64,000 nucleotides of DNA, taken from assembly GCF_003581645.1 (NCBI RefSeq), contig NZ_QXFK01000019.1:248001-312000 (forward strand). The letters run 5' to 3'. The DNA comes from Pelagerythrobacter aerophilus. Lineage in GTDB: Bacteria; Pseudomonadota; Alphaproteobacteria; Sphingomonadales; Sphingomonadaceae. Made by a program: the position numbers and the translations under genes. Within the stretch, counting starts at the first letter, position 1, and every line of letters starts with the position of its first letter. The notes beneath the pieces were generated by a model. It had not been told where the DNA came from. It was given only the letters and a program-made list of their open reading frames with translations, and searched no databases. Below, piece by piece: positions 42,814 through 51,162 of this stretch.

Positions 42814-42862
42814 AAATGGTGCCGCTTACGTGACTCGAACACGTGACCCCATCATTACGAAT
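42814..42862. repeat. Right attachment site (49-bp direct repeat)
   Basis: Second copy of the 49-bp repeat, forming the 3' part of the intact tRNA-Thr. Integration has therefore preserved the tRNA gene on the right side. Confidence 0.95.
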
Positions 42863-42892
42863 GATGTGCTCTACCAACTGAGCTAAAGCGGC
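42817..42892 (-). tRNA. tRNA-Thr (anticodon CGT)
   Basis: 76 bases including an encoded CCA. Acceptor stem GCCGCTT/AAGCGGC, D arm GCTCAGTTGGTAGAGC, anticodon stem CATCA/TGATG with loop TTCGTAA (anticodon CGT, reads ACG), and T arm with TTCGAGT. It is the integration target of the element. Confidence 0.97.
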
Positions 42893-42952
42893 ACTGATCG
42901 CGGGCCTTTATCGGCACGGCGGGCGGGCCGCAATGCCTTGCTTCGCGAAGAG

Positions 42953-43026
42953 TGGAGGCCCGAGCCGGAATCGAACCGGCGTGCAAGGATTTGCAGTCCT
43001 CTGCGTAACCACTCCGCCATCGGGCC
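42953..43026 (-). tRNA. tRNA-Cys (anticodon GCA)
   Basis: 74 bases including CCA. Acceptor stem GGCCCGA/TCGGGCC, anticodon loop CTGCAAA, T loop TTCGATT. It lies 60 bases upstream of tRNA-Thr in the direction of transcription and is probably co-transcribed with it. Confidence 0.97.
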
Positions 43027-43162
43027 TCGCCCTTCCGCATCGCCGATGCGGACGGAAGCGGCCCCCTAGCGAGTCGGCCGCGCCAAGGCAATCGGTTAGG
43101 TGACTCGCCTTCCGTAACGTCAGTCTGGACCCCGCCCGGCGAAGCCGTAAATGCTTGCCGGC

Positions 43163-43939
43163 ATGAGCATTGCCAGCCTGATCGATCCCGTCACCGCCGC
43201 CGGCGGCCCCGCCAACCTCTCGCAGGCGGACGCCTGGATGCAGGGGCGTACGCTCTACGGCGGGGCCTCGGCGCTGGTCGCCTATACCGCCGCCGTCCGC
43301 GCCTTTCCCGACCTGCCGCCGCTGCGCGCCGGGCAGATCGCTTTCGTCGCCCCGGTCGGGGGAGAGATCGAGCTGCGGCGCGAGATCGTGCGCCAGGGGC
43401 GCAACGTCGCGCAAGTGCGCAGCGAGATCTGGTGCGAGGGGGCCTGCGCACTCACGGCGTTCTGGCTGTTCGGCACCGCGCGCGAGCCCAACGCCGTTCA
43501 CCCCGCGGCCGAGCCCAGCGACTGGCCCGGCGCACCCGAGGACTCTGAGCCGGTGATGACCGACAAGGGCCCGGCCTTCATCCGCAACTTCGATCTCCGC
43601 CGCGCGCAGGACGAGCGCGGCCCCGGCGCGCCGGTCGTACGGCGCTGGGCGCGGCTGACCGGGCAGGGAGTGCTCGATCCCGTATCTGAGCTGATCCTGA
43701 TGGGCGACGTGCTGCCGCCCGGCGCCATGCGCGCGATGCAGCGGCAGGGGCCGGTCAGCTCGATCAACTGGTCATTCAACGTGCTGGATGCCGCGCCCGC
43801 GACCCGCGACGGCTGGTGGCTGTCGGAGAACGCCAGCCAGCATGCGGACCACGGCTATTCGTCGGAGCGACTGCGGCTCTGGAATGCCGGCGGGCAGCAG
43901 ATGCTCGAAGGGATGCAGGCAGCGGCGATTTTTGGCTGA
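43163..43939 (+). CDS. Acyl-CoA thioesterase-like (double hot-dog) protein
   Basis: 258 residues from ATG at 43163 (MSIASLIDPVTAAGG); another ATG at 43151 adds four residues. First hot-dog half: WMQGRTLYGGASALVAYTAA, then QGRNVAQVRSEIW. Second half: LTGQGVLDPVSELILMGDVL and SINWSFNVLDAAPATRDGWW, then ASQHADHGYSSERLRLWNAG. This is the layout of TesB-like acyl-CoA thioesterases (4HBT_3 type). Substrate unknown. Confidence 0.8.
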   Translation: MSIASLIDPVTAAGGPANLSQADAWMQGRTLYGGASALVAYTAAVRAFPDLPPLRAGQIAFVAPVGGEIELRREIVRQGRNVAQVRSEIWCEGACALTAFWLFGTAREPNAVHPAAEPSDWPGAPEDSEPVMTDKGPAFIRNFDLRRAQDERGPGAPVVRRWARLTGQGVLDPVSELILMGDVLPPGAMRAMQRQGPVSSINWSFNVLDAAPATRDGWWLSENASQHADHGYSSERLRLWNAGGQQMLEGMQAAAIFG

Positions 43940-43945
43940 TCGATC

Positions 43946-44752
43946 TCAGACGTCGGTGAATTTCGGCAGGCGTCTTTCCATCCCCGCCATCACAGCCTCG
44001 ACCTGGTTGGGCGTGCGCATGATCTTGTGCTGCTCCATGCTTTCCTCGAGCAGGATCTCGTCGGTCGTGCGTTCGACCATCGCAGCGGCGAGCCGCTTGG
44101 CGGCGCGGATCGCGTGCGGATTGCGGCCGGCGATTTCCGCGGCGATCGCAGTGGCGCGGGCGAGCGGGTCGGAATCGACATGGGTGGCGAAGCCGAGAGT
44201 CAGTGCGTCCTCCCCGGTGAACTCGCGATTGGTGTAGATGAGTTCGCGCAGCACGTCGTCGCGCACCAGGCCGCGCCAGAGCGCGTAACCGCCCATGTCG
44301 GGGACGAGGCCCCACTTCATCTCCATCACCGCCATGCGGGTATCGGGCGCGGCAACGCGGATGTCGGCGCCGCTGGCGATCTGCAGGCCGCCGCCGAAGC
44401 AGACGCCGTGAACCGCCGCGATCACCGGCACCGGCAGCTTGCGCCACTGCATGGCGACCTGCTGGAACATGTTGGCGTTGCCGTGCGTGCGGTCGGTGAT
44501 TCGCGGTCCGTCCGGATCGGGCGCCTTCGCGAAGTTCGACAGGTCGAGCCCGGCGCAGAACGCTCGCCCCTCACCCGAAAGAACGACCACCCGCAGCCCT
44601 TTCATCTCGTGCAGTGCGCGGCCCGCTTCGATCAGACGGGCGAACATCTCCGGATCGAGCGCGTTCATCTTGTCGGGCCGCGTCAGGCGCACTTGCGCCA
44701 CGCCGTCGCTACCCAGATCGATCGAAATCCGATCGTTTTCCCGAAACCCCAT
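43946..44752 (-). CDS. Crotonase/enoyl-CoA hydratase family protein
   Basis: 268 residues from ATG at 44750-44752. The oxyanion segments are GRAFCAGLDLSNFAKAPDPD and VHGVCFGGGLQIASGADIRV; then MEMKWGLVPDMGGYALWRGL. In the second catalytic Glu region the motif is MEMKWGLVPD, as in several non-hydratase crotonases, so the exact reaction is open. It is convergent with the thioesterase (6-bp gap) and its start lies inside the end of the upstream winged-helix gene. Confidence 0.85.
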   Translation of the reverse strand: MGFRENDRISIDLGSDGVAQVRLTRPDKMNALDPEMFARLIEAGRALHEMKGLRVVVLSGEGRAFCAGLDLSNFAKAPDPDGPRITDRTHGNANMFQQVAMQWRKLPVPVIAAVHGVCFGGGLQIASGADIRVAAPDTRMAVMEMKWGLVPDMGGYALWRGLVRDDVLRELIYTNREFTGEDALTLGFATHVDSDPLARATAIAAEIAGRNPHAIRAAKRLAAAMVERTTDEILLEESMEQHKIMRTPNQVEAVMAGMERRLPKFTDV

Positions 44753-45161
44753 TGATCTCACCTGCCGCCGATTGGAACGCACCATCGTCGCCCAAGCGCG
44801 AGAGGCTGTCCAGCGCTTCCGCGCCCGCGCGCAGGAGATAGCCACGCTCGGGGATCGTCGCGATCAGCCCGCGAAGGCCCACGGCGCGCATCTTGGCGCG
44901 TATCCGGCAGATCGCCACCGCGACGCGATTCGTTTCCGGGTCGAAGTCCAGCCGCCAGACGTCGCGCAGCAGGCGGTCCTGCGACACTGGTTCGGGCGCG
45001 CATTCCGCCAGATGCCAGAGCACCTCGAACTCGCGCGGATGAAGCTGCAGCCAGCGATCGCGCACGAGCCCGTCACGGTGAAACAGGTCGAGCATGACCG
45101 GTCCGGCGGAAAAGCGGCGCGGCAGAACCGGCCGCTCCATATCCTGCGCGCACCACATCAC
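44709..45161 (-). CDS. Winged-helix transcriptional regulator (OmpR/PhoB-type DNA-binding domain only)
   Basis: 150 residues. The DNA-binding domain is LQLHPREFEVLWHLAECAPE, PVSQDRLLRDVWRLDFDPET, NRVAVAICRIRAKMRAVGLR and ATIPERGYLLRAG, a complete Trans_reg_C unit without a receiver domain. The C-terminal 35 residues are unstructured and overlap the crotonase start by 44 bases in another frame. It probably regulates the adjacent crotonase gene; its signal is unknown. A TCCCCC/GGGGGA hairpin (45191-45218) lies in the gap to its right. Confidence 0.75.
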   Translation of the reverse strand: MMWCAQDMERPVLPRRFSAGPVMLDLFHRDGLVRDRWLQLHPREFEVLWHLAECAPEPVSQDRLLRDVWRLDFDPETNRVAVAICRIRAKMRAVGLRGLIATIPERGYLLRAGAEALDSLSRLGDDGAFQSAAGEINGVSGKRSDFDRSG

Positions 45162-45287
45162 GAACCCGCCGCCCCAAAATTATCCATGCGTCCCCCGACC
45201 CGTTGTTTTTCCGGGGGATGCTAGGAACGGGCGGATCGAACCGTCAATGCACAGTCGATCCGATCCGGCGGCATTGCCGAGCGAACG

Positions 45288-46493
45288 TCAGCCGGTGCGA
45301 GCGACCGTGTTGAGGCCGAGCGAGGCGAAGTAGCGCTTCACGTTGCGCGCGGCCTGGCGCAGGCGCTGCTCGTTCTCGACCATCGCGATACGGACGTAGC
45401 CTTCGCCCTCCTCGCCGTAGCCGACACCCGGCGCGACCGCGACGTCGGCGTGGATCAGCAATTGCTTGGAGAATTCGAGGCTGCCCATCTCCTTGAGCGC
45501 CGACGGCAGCGGCGCCCAGGCGAACATCGAGGCGGGCGGCGGCGGAATGTCCCAGCCCGCGCGGCCGAACGCCTCGACCATCACGTCACGCCGCTTGTGG
45601 TAGAGCTGCCGGTTGGTCTCGACGATGTCCTGCGGACCATTGAGCGCCGCGCAGGCGGCCGCCTGGATCGGCGTGAATGCGCCGTAGTCGAGGTACGATT
45701 TCACCCGCGACATCGCCGCGATGAGATGCCGGTTGCCGACCGCGAAACCCATCCGCCAACCGGCCATCGAATAAGTCTTCGACATCGAGGTGAACTCGAC
45801 CGCGACGTCCTTCGCGCCCTTGACCTGCATGATCGAGGGCGTCGGGTTGCCATCGAAGTAGAGCTCCGAATAGGCGAGGTCCGACAGGATCCAGACCTTG
45901 TTCTCCTTCGCCCAGGCGACCAGCCGCTCGTAGAACGCGTGGTCGACCACTTCGGCGGTCGGGTTGGAGGGATAGTTGACCACCAGCACGCTCGGGCGCG
46001 GCACGGTGAAGTGCATCGCTTTCTCGAGGCTGCGGAAATAGTTTTCGTCCGGCGTGGTCGGCACGCTGCGGATCGTCGCGCCGGCGATGATGAAGCCGAA
46101 GGTATGGATCGGATAGCTCGGGTTGGGCGCGAGCACCACGTCGCCCGGCGCGGTGATCGCGGTGGCGAGGCTGGCCAACCCCTCCTTCGATCCCATCGTC
46201 ACCACGACTTCGGTTTCGGGATCGAGATCGACCCCGAACCGGCGTCCGTAGTAATTCGCCTGCGCGCGGCGCAACCCGGGGATGCCCTTCGACTGCGAAT
46301 AGCCGTGCGCATCGGGCTTGGCCGCGACTTCGCACAGCTTGTCGATCACATGCTGTGGCGGCGGCTGGTCGGGATTGCCCATGCCGAGATCGATGATGTC
46401 GCGTCCCGCTCGTCGCGCCTCGTGCCGCATCGCGTTCACTTCGGCGATCACATAGGGCGGCAGGCGCTTCATGCGGTAGAAATCGGTGTGCAT
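45288..46493 (-). CDS. alaC: PLP-dependent aminotransferase, AlaC type
   Basis: 401 residues from ATG at 46491-46493 with GAGG upstream. Class I aminotransferase motifs: IIDLGMGNPDQPPPQHVIDK, VVTMGSKEGLASLATAITAP, LVVNYPSNPTAEVVD, ILSDLAYSELYFDG, and the PLP lysine in SMSKTYSMAGWRMGF (about residue 240). The sequence style fits the glutamate-pyruvate (AlaC) branch; aspartate or LL-diaminopimelate aminotransferase are relatives. The open frame runs on through phaC on the other strand, which is spurious. Divergent from phaC. Confidence 0.9.
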   Translation of the reverse strand: MHTDFYRMKRLPPYVIAEVNAMRHEARRAGRDIIDLGMGNPDQPPPQHVIDKLCEVAAKPDAHGYSQSKGIPGLRRAQANYYGRRFGVDLDPETEVVVTMGSKEGLASLATAITAPGDVVLAPNPSYPIHTFGFIIAGATIRSVPTTPDENYFRSLEKAMHFTVPRPSVLVVNYPSNPTAEVVDHAFYERLVAWAKENKVWILSDLAYSELYFDGNPTPSIMQVKGAKDVAVEFTSMSKTYSMAGWRMGFAVGNRHLIAAMSRVKSYLDYGAFTPIQAAACAALNGPQDIVETNRQLYHKRRDVMVEAFGRAGWDIPPPPASMFAWAPLPSALKEMGSLEFSKQLLIHADVAVAPGVGYGEEGEGYVRIAMVENEQRLRQAARNVKRYFASLGLNTVARTG

Positions 46494-46616
46494 CGACCTC
46501 GTCTCTGTTGGCGGAACGCGAGACCCCTCGCGCAGCGCAAACCTAACGGAATAGCGGTCGCAGTGGAAAGCGCTTTTCGCTATCACCGCCCGAGGCCGAC
46601 CTTCAGGAGCGTATCG

Positions 46617-48461
46617 ATGGCCGATCGGCAGGACCCTTTCGCCGCCTTCTTCGACATGCAGGGCGAGCTGATGCGCGAGATGTTGGGCCGGTTCGCGCCG
46701 GACGCTCCGCCGGAGAGCCCGACCGGGCAATGGTCGGGGGCGGCCGAGCAGTTGCGCGCGATGTGGCTCGATTTTACCGAGGAGCGGCTCGCGAAGGGGC
46801 CGGACCCGGCCAACCCGTTCGACCCCGCCCAGTGGGCACTGCTGGCACAGAGCTGGACGAATGCCGCGCCGTCGCCCGATCCAGCGGCCGCGCAGCGGTT
46901 CATGAGCGAGGGGTTTCAGCTCTGGCAGGGCATGACCCGTGCGATGCTCGGGCCCGGGCCGGACGGCGAAGGCGAGGCGCCCGAACTGCCGCGGCAGGAC
47001 CGGCGCTTCACCGATCCGGCATGGCGCGAACACCCGGCCTATCTGCTGCTCCACCAGACCTACCTCATGCTCGCCGATTACGTCGTCCACGCGGCGAGGA
47101 GCGTGCAGGGCGTGCCCGACGAGCAACGCGCGCAGCTCGAATTCGCGACCCGTACGCTGCTCGAGGCGATGAGCCCCGACAACTTCCTGGCGACCAACCC
47201 CGTGGTCCTCCGGCGCACGATCGAGACCGGCGGGCAGAACCTCGTCAAGGGCATGCGCCACCTGATCGACGACCTCAGGCGCGGGCAGCTCACCCATACC
47301 GATTCCAGCGCCTTTGCGCTGGGGGAGAACATCGCCACCACGCCGGGCAAGGTCGTGTACGAGACGCCGCTCTACCAGCTCATCCAGTACAGCCCGGCGA
47401 CCGACCAGGTCCTCGCCGTGCCGCTGGTGATCTTCCCGCCGTGGATCAACCGCTTCTACATCCTCGATCTCACGTCGAAGAAGAGCTTCATCAAGTGGGC
47501 GGTCGACCAGGGCCTCAGCGTGTTCGTGGTGAGCTGGAAATCGGCCGACGCGAGCATGAAGGACGTCGTGTGGGACGATTATATCCGCGCGCAGATCGAC
47601 GCGATCGATCAGGTGCGCAGCCGGCTCGACGTACCGGCGGTGCACACGATCGGCTACTGCGTCGCCGGCACCACGCTTGCCGCGACGCTGGCAGTGCTCG
47701 CCCGGCGCGGAGAGGCGAAGAAAGTCAAGAGCGCGACCTTCTTCACCGCGCAGGTCGACTTCGAGAACGCAGGCGAGCTGCTCAATTTCGTGGGTGACCA
47801 GCAGATCGAGATGATCGGCAAGCTCGCGCCGGAGGGCTATCTCGACGGGCGCTATCTCGCCGCGACTTTCAATGCGCTGCGCAGCCGCGACCTGATCTGG
47901 AACTACGTCGTCAGCAACTACCTGCTGGGGGAGGACTACCCGGCATTCGACCTGCTCCACTGGAACGGCGACGTCACCAACCTGCCCGCCGCCTGGCACG
48001 GCGCCTACTTGCGCGACCTCTACCGCGACAACAAGCTGGTCGTGCCCGACGCCCTCTCCGCCGACGGCACGCCGATCGATCTCACCCGGATCGAGACTCC
48101 GGCCTATATCCAGGCCGGGCGAGAAGATCACATCGCCCCCGCCGAAAGCGTCTGGCGCGCGACCCGTCACTTCCGCGGCGACACCACGTTCGTCCTCGCG
48201 GGGTCGGGCCATATCGCAGGCGTGGTCAACCCGCCCGCTGCAAACAAGTACCAGCACTGGACCGGCGACAGCGCGGCCGGCTCGCTGGAGGAATTCATCG
48301 AAGGCGCGAGCGAGCATGCGGGAAGCTGGTGGCCCCACTGGCTGGCCTGGCTCGAGGCGCACGATCCGGCACGCGTGCCGGCGAAAGGCAAGCGCAAGCC
48401 GGGCGGCAAAGGCGACCGGGTGATCGAGGATGCGCCGGGGCGTTACGTCAAGACGCGGTGA
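46617..48461 (+). CDS. phaC: Class I poly(3-hydroxyalkanoate) synthase
   Basis: 614 residues. The lipase-like box is TIGYCVAGTTLAATL with catalytic Cys348; the other triad members are Asp504 (AGREDHIAPAESVW) and His532 (GSGHIAGVVNPP). Conserved lead-ins are PLVIFPPWINRFYILDLTSK and FVVSWKSADASMKDVVWDDY. It polymerises 3-hydroxyacyl-CoA to PHA granules. GGAG lies six to nine bases before the ATG. The phasin gene follows with its own promoter. Confidence 0.95.
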   Translation: MADRQDPFAAFFDMQGELMREMLGRFAPDAPPESPTGQWSGAAEQLRAMWLDFTEERLAKGPDPANPFDPAQWALLAQSWTNAAPSPDPAAAQRFMSEGFQLWQGMTRAMLGPGPDGEGEAPELPRQDRRFTDPAWREHPAYLLLHQTYLMLADYVVHAARSVQGVPDEQRAQLEFATRTLLEAMSPDNFLATNPVVLRRTIETGGQNLVKGMRHLIDDLRRGQLTHTDSSAFALGENIATTPGKVVYETPLYQLIQYSPATDQVLAVPLVIFPPWINRFYILDLTSKKSFIKWAVDQGLSVFVVSWKSADASMKDVVWDDYIRAQIDAIDQVRSRLDVPAVHTIGYCVAGTTLAATLAVLARRGEAKKVKSATFFTAQVDFENAGELLNFVGDQQIEMIGKLAPEGYLDGRYLAATFNALRSRDLIWNYVVSNYLLGEDYPAFDLLHWNGDVTNLPAAWHGAYLRDLYRDNKLVVPDALSADGTPIDLTRIETPAYIQAGREDHIAPAESVWRATRHFRGDTTFVLAGSGHIAGVVNPPAANKYQHWTGDSAAGSLEEFIEGASEHAGSWWPHWLAWLEAHDPARVPAKGKRKPGGKGDRVIEDAPGRYVKTR

Positions 48462-48494
48462 GGGCTGTCCGCGGAGGCGAGGCCAGGCCGATTG

Positions 48495-48551
48495 TGCGCT
48501 GCACAAAATTGTCTTGACTTCGCGCTTGCGGTAACTATTTTGTGCACTGCA
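48495..48551 (+). promoter_or_regulatory. Phasin promoter flanked by two TGCRCTGCA sites
   Basis: TTGACT (48514-48519) and TATTTT (48536-48541), 16 bases apart, form a likely sigma-70 promoter. TGCGCTGCA (48495-48503) and TGCACTGCA (48543-48551) lie on either side, within a larger TGCACAAAAT/ATTTTGTGCA inverted repeat. PhaR in other alphaproteobacteria binds TGC-rich palindromes of this kind to repress phasin genes, so this is a probable PhaR operator. Confidence 0.65.
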
Positions 48552-48591
48552 ACATGAAGGGCATTGCGCCCGCAGGCACAGGACGACCGCA

Positions 48592-49284
48592 ATGGCTACC
48601 CAGCCCCAAGCGAAGACCGATGCAGTGGCCGAGAAGGCCTATGCCGAAGCCTCCGCCGCGAAGGCCGAGGTGAAGACCGATGACACGGCTCCCGCCGCGG
48701 CTGCTCCGGCAGCCAAGGCGGCGCCGAAATCGAAGAAGACCGTGACCCCCAGGAAGACCGTGACCAAAGCCGCCGCAAAAAAGAAGGCTGCGCCCGCCCG
48801 CAAGCCCGCGGCGAAAACCGCCAGCAAACCTATTTCCAAGGAACCCGCCATGACCAAGACCACCGACTACACCGCGCAGATGACCGAAGGCCTTGCCGAG
48901 CTTCAGGCCCGTGCCAAGAGCGCCTACGAGCAGGGCGCCGAATATGCCGCCGAGATGCGCGAGCTGAGCAAGGGCAACTTCGACGCGTTCGTCGAATCCG
49001 GCCGGATCTTCTCCGCCGCCCTGCAGGACCTGACGAAGACCGCCACCGAAGAGAGCAAGGCCGCAGTCGAGACCCTGACCGCCGACGCTCGCGAGATCGC
49101 CGCGGTCAAGTCGCCGACCGAACTCGTCCAGCTCCAGGGCAAGATCGCCAGCCGCAACTTCGATGCCGCCATCGCGCAGTTCTCGAAGGCGACCGAAACC
49201 TGGGTCAAGCTCGCCAACGACGTCGCCGCGCCGCTTTCGAGCCGCGTGAGCCTGGCGATGGACAAGGTCCGCAAGGCCGCCTGA
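48592..49284 (+). CDS. Phasin with lysine-rich N-terminal region
   Basis: 230 residues. Residues 40-85 are Ala/Lys/Pro-rich (KAAPKSKKTVTPRKTVTKAA, then KKKAAPARKPAAK), like histone-type tails of PhaF-like phasins that can bind DNA. The phasin_2 domain follows (YTAQMTEGLAELQARAKSAY through FIESGRIF-like FDAFVESGRIFSAALQDLTK, and SPTELVQLQGKIASRNFDAA). It coats PHA granules. An internal ATG at 48850 would give the phasin domain alone. It follows phaC by 130 bases. Confidence 0.9.
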   Translation: MATQPQAKTDAVAEKAYAEASAAKAEVKTDDTAPAAAAPAAKAAPKSKKTVTPRKTVTKAAAKKKAAPARKPAAKTASKPISKEPAMTKTTDYTAQMTEGLAELQARAKSAYEQGAEYAAEMRELSKGNFDAFVESGRIFSAALQDLTKTATEESKAAVETLTADAREIAAVKSPTELVQLQGKIASRNFDAAIAQFSKATETWVKLANDVAAPLSSRVSLAMDKVRKAA

Positions 49285-49344
49285 TCCGGCACGTTTCACG
49301 AGGCCCGGCACCTCCTCTCCCTAACAGCCGGGGCCTTGATATGG

Positions 49345-49379
49345 GAGCCGGTCAGCCATGCGCTGGCCGGCTCCTTTTT
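49345..49379 (+). terminator. Rho-independent terminator after the phasin gene
   Basis: GAGCCGG/CCGGCTC outer stem with an inner CAGC/GCTG stem, followed by CTTTTT. Strong terminator 60 bases past the phasin stop. Confidence 0.88.
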
Positions 49380-49461
49380 CGTTTCGCCGCACCGTCAACC
49401 CGTGTGCAATCGCCGCGCGCCATCTTGCGAATGCCGCCCTGCCATACGATATTGCCGACGC

Positions 49462-49842
49462 ATGACGATCCCCCGCTCCATCGCCCCCATTCCCGACCTG
49501 TGCCCCCGCGGCGCGGGCGACGATGATGATTCGGACCGCACGGGCGATGGTCAGCTCGGCATCGCCACCAAGACCAAGGCCAAGCCCAAGAAGCCGAGCC
49601 AGTACAAGGTTCTGTTGCTGAACGACGACTACACGCCGATGGAGTTCGTCGTCATGGTGCTCAAGCGCTTCTTTCGCATGGATCTGGAGCAGGCGACGCG
49701 GGTGATGCTGCACGTCCACCAGCGCGGCGTCGGCGTGTGCGGCATCTTCCCCTACGAGGTCGCCGAGACCAAAGTGAACCAGGTGATGGACTTCGCCCGC
49801 CAGAACCAGCATCCGCTGCAATGCACGCTGGAGAAGGCCTGA
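49462..49842 (+). CDS. clpS: ATP-dependent Clp protease adaptor ClpS
   Basis: 126 residues. A variable acidic then basic N-terminus (to about residue 45) precedes the ClpS core: [20 protein letters not shown], then [20 protein letters not shown] and [20 protein letters not shown]. The Asn-Asp pair and HxH-type groove residues bind N-degron residues and hand substrates to ClpA. The start at 49462 is preferred; earlier in-frame ATGs lie in the phasin terminator. Confidence 0.93.
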   Translation: MTIPRSIAPIPDLCPRGAGDDDDSDRTGDGQLGIATKTKAKPKKPSQYKVLLLNDDYTPMEFVVMVLKRFFRMDLEQATRVMLHVHQRGVGVCGIFPYEVAETKVNQVMDFARQNQHPLQCTLEKA

Positions 49843-49926
49843 CCGTCGCGTTCGGCGCATCGGAGGCATGACCGGGCGGCAAAATCGCGCTAGAGGCGCT
49901 TGAAACCTAGCTGCCGTTCGGGACCC

Positions 49927-51150
49927 GTGTTCAACTTCATCCCCTCTCTCGATCGCTATATCTTCCGGCTGGTGACCCTGCCGATGCTGGGGGTGTTCGC
50001 GATCGCGGCTTCGCTGCTGCTGCTCGACAAGATGCTGCGGCTGTTCGATTTCGTCGCCGTGGAAGGCGGTCCGATCGGCGTCGTGTTCAAGATGCTCGGC
50101 GCGCTGATGCCCGAATACGCCAGCCTCGCCATTCCGCTCGGCCTGCTGCTCGGGATCCTGCTCGCCTTCCGCAAGCTCGCGATCTCGAGCGAGCTCGACG
50201 TCATGCGTGCGGTCGGCCTCAGCTACGGCCGGCTGCTGCGCGTCCCCTACATCATTACCGGGGTGCTGATGGCGGTCAACCTGGCGCTGGTGTTCTACGT
50301 CCAGCCGGTCAGCCGCTATTACTACGAACAGCTTGATTACGAGCTGCGATCGGGCGCTCTCGGCGCTTCGATCAAGGTCGGCGAGTTCACCACGCTCGCC
50401 GATCGCATGGCACTCAGGATCGAGGAGAGCGAGGACCAGGGCCGGCGGCTGCAGGGCATCTTCGCGCGTGTCGCCAACGACAAGGGACAGGTGCTCTCCA
50501 TTTCCGCGCGCGAGGGCGCCTTCCTCGCCACCACCGACAGCCCCGACACGATCATCCTGCGGCTGACCGACGGCACGATCGTGCAGGACACCGGCAGCAA
50601 CACTCCGCGCGTGCTCAGCTTCACCCGCCACGACCTGCCGATCGATCTGCCGCAGATCGAATCGTTCCGCGACCGCGGCGATGCCGAGCGCGAGTACATC
50701 CTGCCCGAGCTCCTCAAGATCGGCTGGAGCGACACGACGACGCAGGCCAAGCGCGACGCGAGCCAGGCGAGCTTCAACTTCCGTATGGTCGAGGTGGTGA
50801 TGATGGCGCTGATGCCGCTGCTGGCGGTCGCCCTCGCGATCCCGCCCAAGCGATCCACCAGCGCGCTCGGGGTGTTCCTCTCGGTCGTGATGGTCGTCGC
50901 CTATCACAAGGTGAATCAGTACGGGGAGGACTTCGCCGCGCTCGGGCGCTTCGAACCGGTGCTCGCGCTGTGGGTCCCCTTCCTGCTGTTCGCCGCGCTG
51001 ATCCTGTGGATGTACCACAAGGTCGCGGTCGTGCCCGGCGGGCAGCCGATCGGTGCGCTCGAAACGGCGTTCGACAAGCTGGCCAAGCGCATTCGCAAGC
51101 TGTTCGGCTGGCGGCGGCAGCGGGTTCCCGAACTGGCTCCTGCCGAGTAG
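49927..51150 (+). CDS. lptF: LPS export ABC transporter permease LptF
   Basis: 407 residues from GTG at 49927 (FNFIPSLDRYIFRLVTLPML follows); an in-frame TTG nine codons earlier is less likely. It has the YjgP/YjgQ layout: three N-terminal membrane helices (about residues 10-130, including YASLAIPLGLLLGILLAFRK and ISSELDVMRAVGLSYGRLLR), a periplasmic beta-jellyroll domain, and three C-terminal helices. It moves lipopolysaccharide from the inner membrane with LptB, LptC and LptG. The LptG gene follows after 12 bases. Confidence 0.92.
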   Translation: MFNFIPSLDRYIFRLVTLPMLGVFAIAASLLLLDKMLRLFDFVAVEGGPIGVVFKMLGALMPEYASLAIPLGLLLGILLAFRKLAISSELDVMRAVGLSYGRLLRVPYIITGVLMAVNLALVFYVQPVSRYYYEQLDYELRSGALGASIKVGEFTTLADRMALRIEESEDQGRRLQGIFARVANDKGQVLSISAREGAFLATTDSPDTIILRLTDGTIVQDTGSNTPRVLSFTRHDLPIDLPQIESFRDRGDAEREYILPELLKIGWSDTTTQAKRDASQASFNFRMVEVVMMALMPLLAVALAIPPKRSTSALGVFLSVVMVVAYHKVNQYGEDFAALGRFEPVLALWVPFLLFAALILWMYHKVAVVPGGQPIGALETAFDKLAKRIRKLFGWRRQRVPELAPAE

Positions 51151-51162
51151 CGCGCCCGACCG

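Larger units (their letters stand above)
22144..42862. mobile_element. 20.7-kb integrative element in tRNA-Thr with phage-like and mobilization genes
   Basis: Bounded by a 49-bp exact direct repeat (22144-22192 and 42814-42862) formed by the 3' part of tRNA-Thr(CGT). The integrase is next to the left boundary and reads inward. Contents: integrase, AlpA-like excisionase, CHC2/Toprim primase, DUF3987 ATPase, XRE regulator, SNase-like nuclease, SRAP protein, ribbon-helix-helix protein, podovirus-type ejection genes, DUF5681 and a MOBV-type relaxase. No portal, major capsid or large terminase gene is recognisable, so it is not a complete prophage. Base composition is somewhat lower in GC than the chromosome, most clearly at 41200-42600. 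Confidence 0.93.

Noticed and set aside
45288-48506. A 1072-codon open frame on the minus strand
   Set aside because: Only the 401 C-terminal codons (45288-46493) encode the aminotransferase. The rest is antisense to phaC, arginine/histidine/leucine-rich and without a family pattern.
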